Origin: CAZUEG01 sp043798775
GTDB lineage: Bacteria > Patescibacteriota > Minisyncoccia > Minisyncoccales > GWA2-46-15
NCBI GenBank assembly: GCA_043798775.1
Contig: JAZDOL010000042.1
Span: 1 to 7,985 of the forward strand
Direction: 5' to 3'
DNA length: 7,985 bases
The position numbers were made by a program, and so were the translations under genes. Below the pieces are notes generated by a model. The model was not told the origin of the DNA. It worked only from the letters and a program-made list of their open reading frames with translations, and searched no databases. Shown here piece after piece: positions 6,081-7,985 of this stretch (position 1 is the first letter of the stretch; each line of letters starts with the position of its first letter).

Positions 6081-7775
6081 TTACTGATAACTCCGCCGAT
6101 TTAGTAAATACGCGACAAACAGATACGCCAACAGACCCAATAACCCGCCCGTAAGCGATTGTAGCAATACCCCGCCAAATGTCTGCATATCAACAAACCT
6201 GCCCACAATAGCAAGGGACAAGTATACAACTATAGACATAATTGTGGCAGAAATAACGATTTTTGTTAAACATATTTTTAACGAACCAACGGCATTTTGC
6301 CAAATAACATCTACGGGATCGGATATTTTTTTGATCTTCATAGTAAGTAAAATCCATAACATCAACGCTTGGAAAACGCTGGAAACAAACAATGCTATTG
6401 GTAAAGCCAAAACCTCGATATGTCCTAATCCGTTAACCCTAAACAGCGTCGCCACCAAAGAGACAAACTTATCATTACTAACCAGACCATCAATCCCAGC
6501 AGTGAATATTCTAACCAATAAAATCGACAAAAACAAATTAATGGCCGTAGAGCTAATCGCCACGATTACCGGAGTGCGGGTGTCTTTTAACGAAAAGAAC
6601 GCTCGCGTAATTAGGGGAACGGCGCTGGCAGCAATAATCCCGAAGGCAAATATCCCCAGAGACGCTGCCGTTAAGCGTGTTTCTGTCCACCCAAAACGAC
6701 CAGTGCCCAGTATTAGGCGAACAATCTGCGCTCGAAGAAGAAGCGTCCCGACAGATATTGGAATTATTAAAAATAATATCTGCTTCAACGAAGAGGTTAT
6801 TTTCTCAATAAATTCGTCGTACCGACCATTTGCCCAGAACCGCGAAAGGTCGGGAAATGCCGCAACGGCGAAAGAAACGCCGATCATCCCTACGGGAAAC
6901 CACTGCAAATTGTTAGAAAAATTGAATATAGCGATACTCCCACTTACCATCGTTGAGGCAATTGCCGTTATAAATATCAAGTTGAAATGATAAGATGCCT
7001 GACCAATAATTCTGGGAATCATCATTTTGAATATTTTCAGGAGCCCCGGATGGTTGAATCGTAAAATCGGTTTAAAACGAAATCCGGAAGATAAAAATGC
7101 CGGCATTTGAATTAAAAGATGTAATGATGCTCCGAAAACTACTCCCCACGCCAACCCGATCAAACCAACAGTTGGAACAAAGAACAATATCCCGAGAATG
7201 ATTCCGAAATTATAGAAAAGCGGGGCCAATGAGTACGAAAGAAAACGATTAGAATATTGTAAAACACCAGAAACAAGATTAGAAATCCCCAGAATTAATG
7301 GGCTCAAAAACATAAACCGGGTCAGAGCTATTGTTGTTAGTATCTGATCGGCGGAAAAACCAGGGGCGATTAAGCGGATGATTAATGGCGTTAAAATAAA
7401 TAATAATCCGCAAAAAGCTAATAAGATCAGCGAAAAACATGCCAGAACGTTATTGACCATTAGTTGACCGCCATTTGACCAAATGACGGTTTGTCTATCC
7501 TCCCCATATTCTTCCTTCTGTAAATATTCGGAAAGGACCGGTAATAGCGCCGCCGTCAGACCGCCAACAACTACCAGTCCATAAACAAAATCAGGAATTC
7601 GAAAAGCGGTAAAATAAACGTCGAGGTTCTTATCGGCGCCGAAGCGGCTGGCTAGAAGACGATCTCTTATTAACCCCAACAAGGCGCTGACGCCAAAAGA
7701 AACGGCGACAACGAACGCCGCGGTAGTTGTATTTTGTGTTTCTATATGAAGAATGTTTCTAATCCGCATAGGCAT
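6081..7775 (-). CDS. murJ: Lipid II flippase MurJ (MviN family)
   Basis: A 564-residue polytopic membrane protein of the MOP superfamily, which moves lipid II across the membrane for peptidoglycan synthesis. The family N-terminal signature is clear: VSALLGLIRDRLLASRFG (29-46) and DVYFTAFRIPDF (52-63), followed by GGLTAALLPVLSEYL. About 14 hydrophobic helices are spread over the length; E. coli MurJ is about 511 residues and the extra lies mainly in the second half. By hand alignment with E. coli (numbering recalled), Arg24 and Asp39 are kept (R37, D52), while the Arg18 and Arg52 positions appear to be Ala31 and Tyr65. Start ATG 7773-7775 has AAGG 10 bases upstream; ATG 7767-7769 is an alternative. 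A sigma-70-like promoter lies just upstream, and lepA follows by 34 bases. An IS end begins about 75 bases upstream of the start codon, beyond the promoter. Confidence 0.95.
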   Translation of the reverse strand: MPMRIRNILHIETQNTTTAAFVVAVSFGVSALLGLIRDRLLASRFGADKNLDVYFTAFRIPDFVYGLVVVGGLTAALLPVLSEYLQKEEYGEDRQTVIWSNGGQLMVNNVLACFSLILLAFCGLLFILTPLIIRLIAPGFSADQILTTIALTRFMFLSPLILGISNLVSGVLQYSNRFLSYSLAPLFYNFGIILGILFFVPTVGLIGLAWGVVFGASLHLLIQMPAFLSSGFRFKPILRFNHPGLLKIFKMMIPRIIGQASYHFNLIFITAIASTMVSGSIAIFNFSNNLQWFPVGMIGVSFAVAAFPDLSRFWANGRYDEFIEKITSSLKQILFLIIPISVGTLLLRAQIVRLILGTGRFGWTETRLTAASLGIFAFGIIAASAVPLITRAFFSLKDTRTPVIVAISSTAINLFLSILLVRIFTAGIDGLVSNDKFVSLVATLFRVNGLGHIEVLALPIALFVSSVFQALMLWILLTMKIKKISDPVDVIWQNAVGSLKICLTKIVISATIMSIVVYLSLAIVGRFVDMQTFGGVLLQSLTGGLLGLLAYLFVAYLLNRRSYQ

Positions 7776-7801
7776 TGTGCCGTGACCTTACTTATCTTGT
7801 C

Positions 7802-7830
7802 ATTCTAAACTAAGTTAACCGCTTTGACAA
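7802..7830 (-). promoter_or_regulatory. Sigma-70-like promoter of murJ-lepA
   Basis: On the minus strand, -35 TTGTCA (7830-7825) and -10 TAGAAT (7807-7802) are separated by exactly 17 bases, each 5 of 6 to consensus. Transcription should start near 7795, giving a leader of about 20 bases with AAGG at 7789-7786 before the ATG at 7775. This is the best promoter in the window, and it lies between murJ and the IS end. Confidence 0.7.
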
Positions 7831-7908
7831 AACGCACGCTAATTATTATGTGACACGGAAATGATAATGTCATAGTTGAGGGAAGTAGAAATGTCATAGT
7901 AGGTTAAG

Positions 7909-7943
7909 ATGTTAGTGTTAAGAAATTAAATCAACACTAACAT
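7909..7943 (+). repeat. 11-bp perfect inverted repeat abutting the transposase start codon
   Basis: ATGTTAGTGTT at 7909-7919 pairs perfectly with 7933-7943 around a 13-base loop. The right arm ends one base before the ATG at 7944. In transcripts entering from outside the element it would fold right at the ribosome landing site, resembling the hairpins that keep read-through mRNA of several IS families from making transposase. No T-run follows, so it is not a terminator. Confidence 0.65.
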
Positions 7944-7985
7944 ATGCAATACTTCACTATGACCAAAAAAGAATTAAGTCGAAAC
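7944..7985 (+). CDS. Transposase N-terminus, partial (possibly ISNCY/IS1202-like)
   Basis: Fourteen codons from ATG 7944 to the window end in one open frame, containing MTKKELSRN from the second Met at 7959. Transposases of the ISNCY/IS1202 type often begin in this way (M-x-K-E-L-x-R before a helix-turn-helix), but 14 residues are too few to be sure. No Shine-Dalgarno is seen before either Met. The inverted repeat and the repeated motif upstream support an IS context. Confidence 0.4.
   Translation, partial: MQYFTMTKKELSRN

Larger units (their letters stand above)
7849..7985 (+). mobile_element. Left end of an insertion sequence (partial, runs off the window)
   Basis: From about 7849 (TGTGACACGG) the sequence changes character. 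It holds two exact copies of AATGTCATAGT (7866-7876 and 7890-7900) 24 bases apart, an 11-bp inverted repeat and the first codons of a transposase-like frame pointing inward. The repeated motif near the tip looks like subterminal transposase binding sites. The outer boundary is a guess because the other end and any target duplication lie outside the window. Confidence 0.5.

Noticed and set aside
6244..6990. Plus-strand 248-codon frame inside murJ
   Set aside because: Long, but entirely antisense to conserved MurJ helices; the Ile/Asn/Thr/Lys-rich product shows no domain and is a shadow of hydrophobic codons.
1..7985. CRISPR array, rRNA, riboswitch or toxin-antitoxin pair
   Set aside because: No regularly spaced repeats, no rRNA-like stretch, no recognisable riboswitch core upstream of any gene and no paired small ORFs with toxin or antitoxin features were seen.

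Overview
The window reads as a compact bacterial chromosome segment of about 42% GC, most likely from the Candidate Phyla Radiation (Patescibacteria). This is inferred from the content: a core of cell-wall and translation genes (murJ, lepA, a FtsB/DivIC-type division protein), Shine-Dalgarno signals that are weak or absent, very short or negative gene spacing, a tRNA without an encoded CCA, a one-helix micro-protein and a family-specific RNA methylase. All intact genes end in TAA and I saw no need for UGA recoding. Taxonomy cannot be proven from the sequence alone.

Layout. Positions 1-117 hold nothing I can support. Positions 118-575 (minus) carry a broken gene that looks like an AlkA/HhH-GPD type DNA glycosylase: its N-terminal and C-terminal ends lie in different frames, the catalytic middle is absent, and a cluster of hairpins (387-460) sits at the junction. 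A 9-bp hairpin (586-608) and a 22-codon fragment follow. At 671-1015 there is a small unknown protein, directly downstream of a SPASM-like radical SAM protein (1040-2098), both minus. A tRNA-Gly(CCC) with an odd T-loop and a small terminator-like hairpin occupy 2179-2269 (minus). A THUMP/Trm11-like SAM methyltransferase (2383-3666) runs on the plus strand and ends on the same TTAA that ends the FtsB/DivIC gene (3663-4061, minus). A 33-residue membrane peptide (4091-4192, plus) lies between that gene and lepA (4205-6046, minus). lepA follows murJ (6081-7775, minus) by 34 bases, and a good sigma-70-like promoter (7802-7830) precedes murJ. The right edge (about 7849-7985) is the left end of an insertion sequence, with repeated motifs, an 11-bp hairpin and the first codons of a transposase.

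How the genes fit together. murJ (lipid II flippase) and lepA (EF4) look like one transcription unit, and the FtsB/DivIC gene extends the envelope and division theme nearby. The radical SAM gene and the small downstream gene form a second minus-strand unit, possibly functionally linked. The two ends of the window, a degraded gene with a palindromic insertion and an IS end, are the accessory parts. I do not see a clear new defence or mobile system. The best candidates for novelty are the radical SAM/small-protein pair, the micro-protein beside the divisome gene, the palindromic element and the unusual tRNA-Gly.
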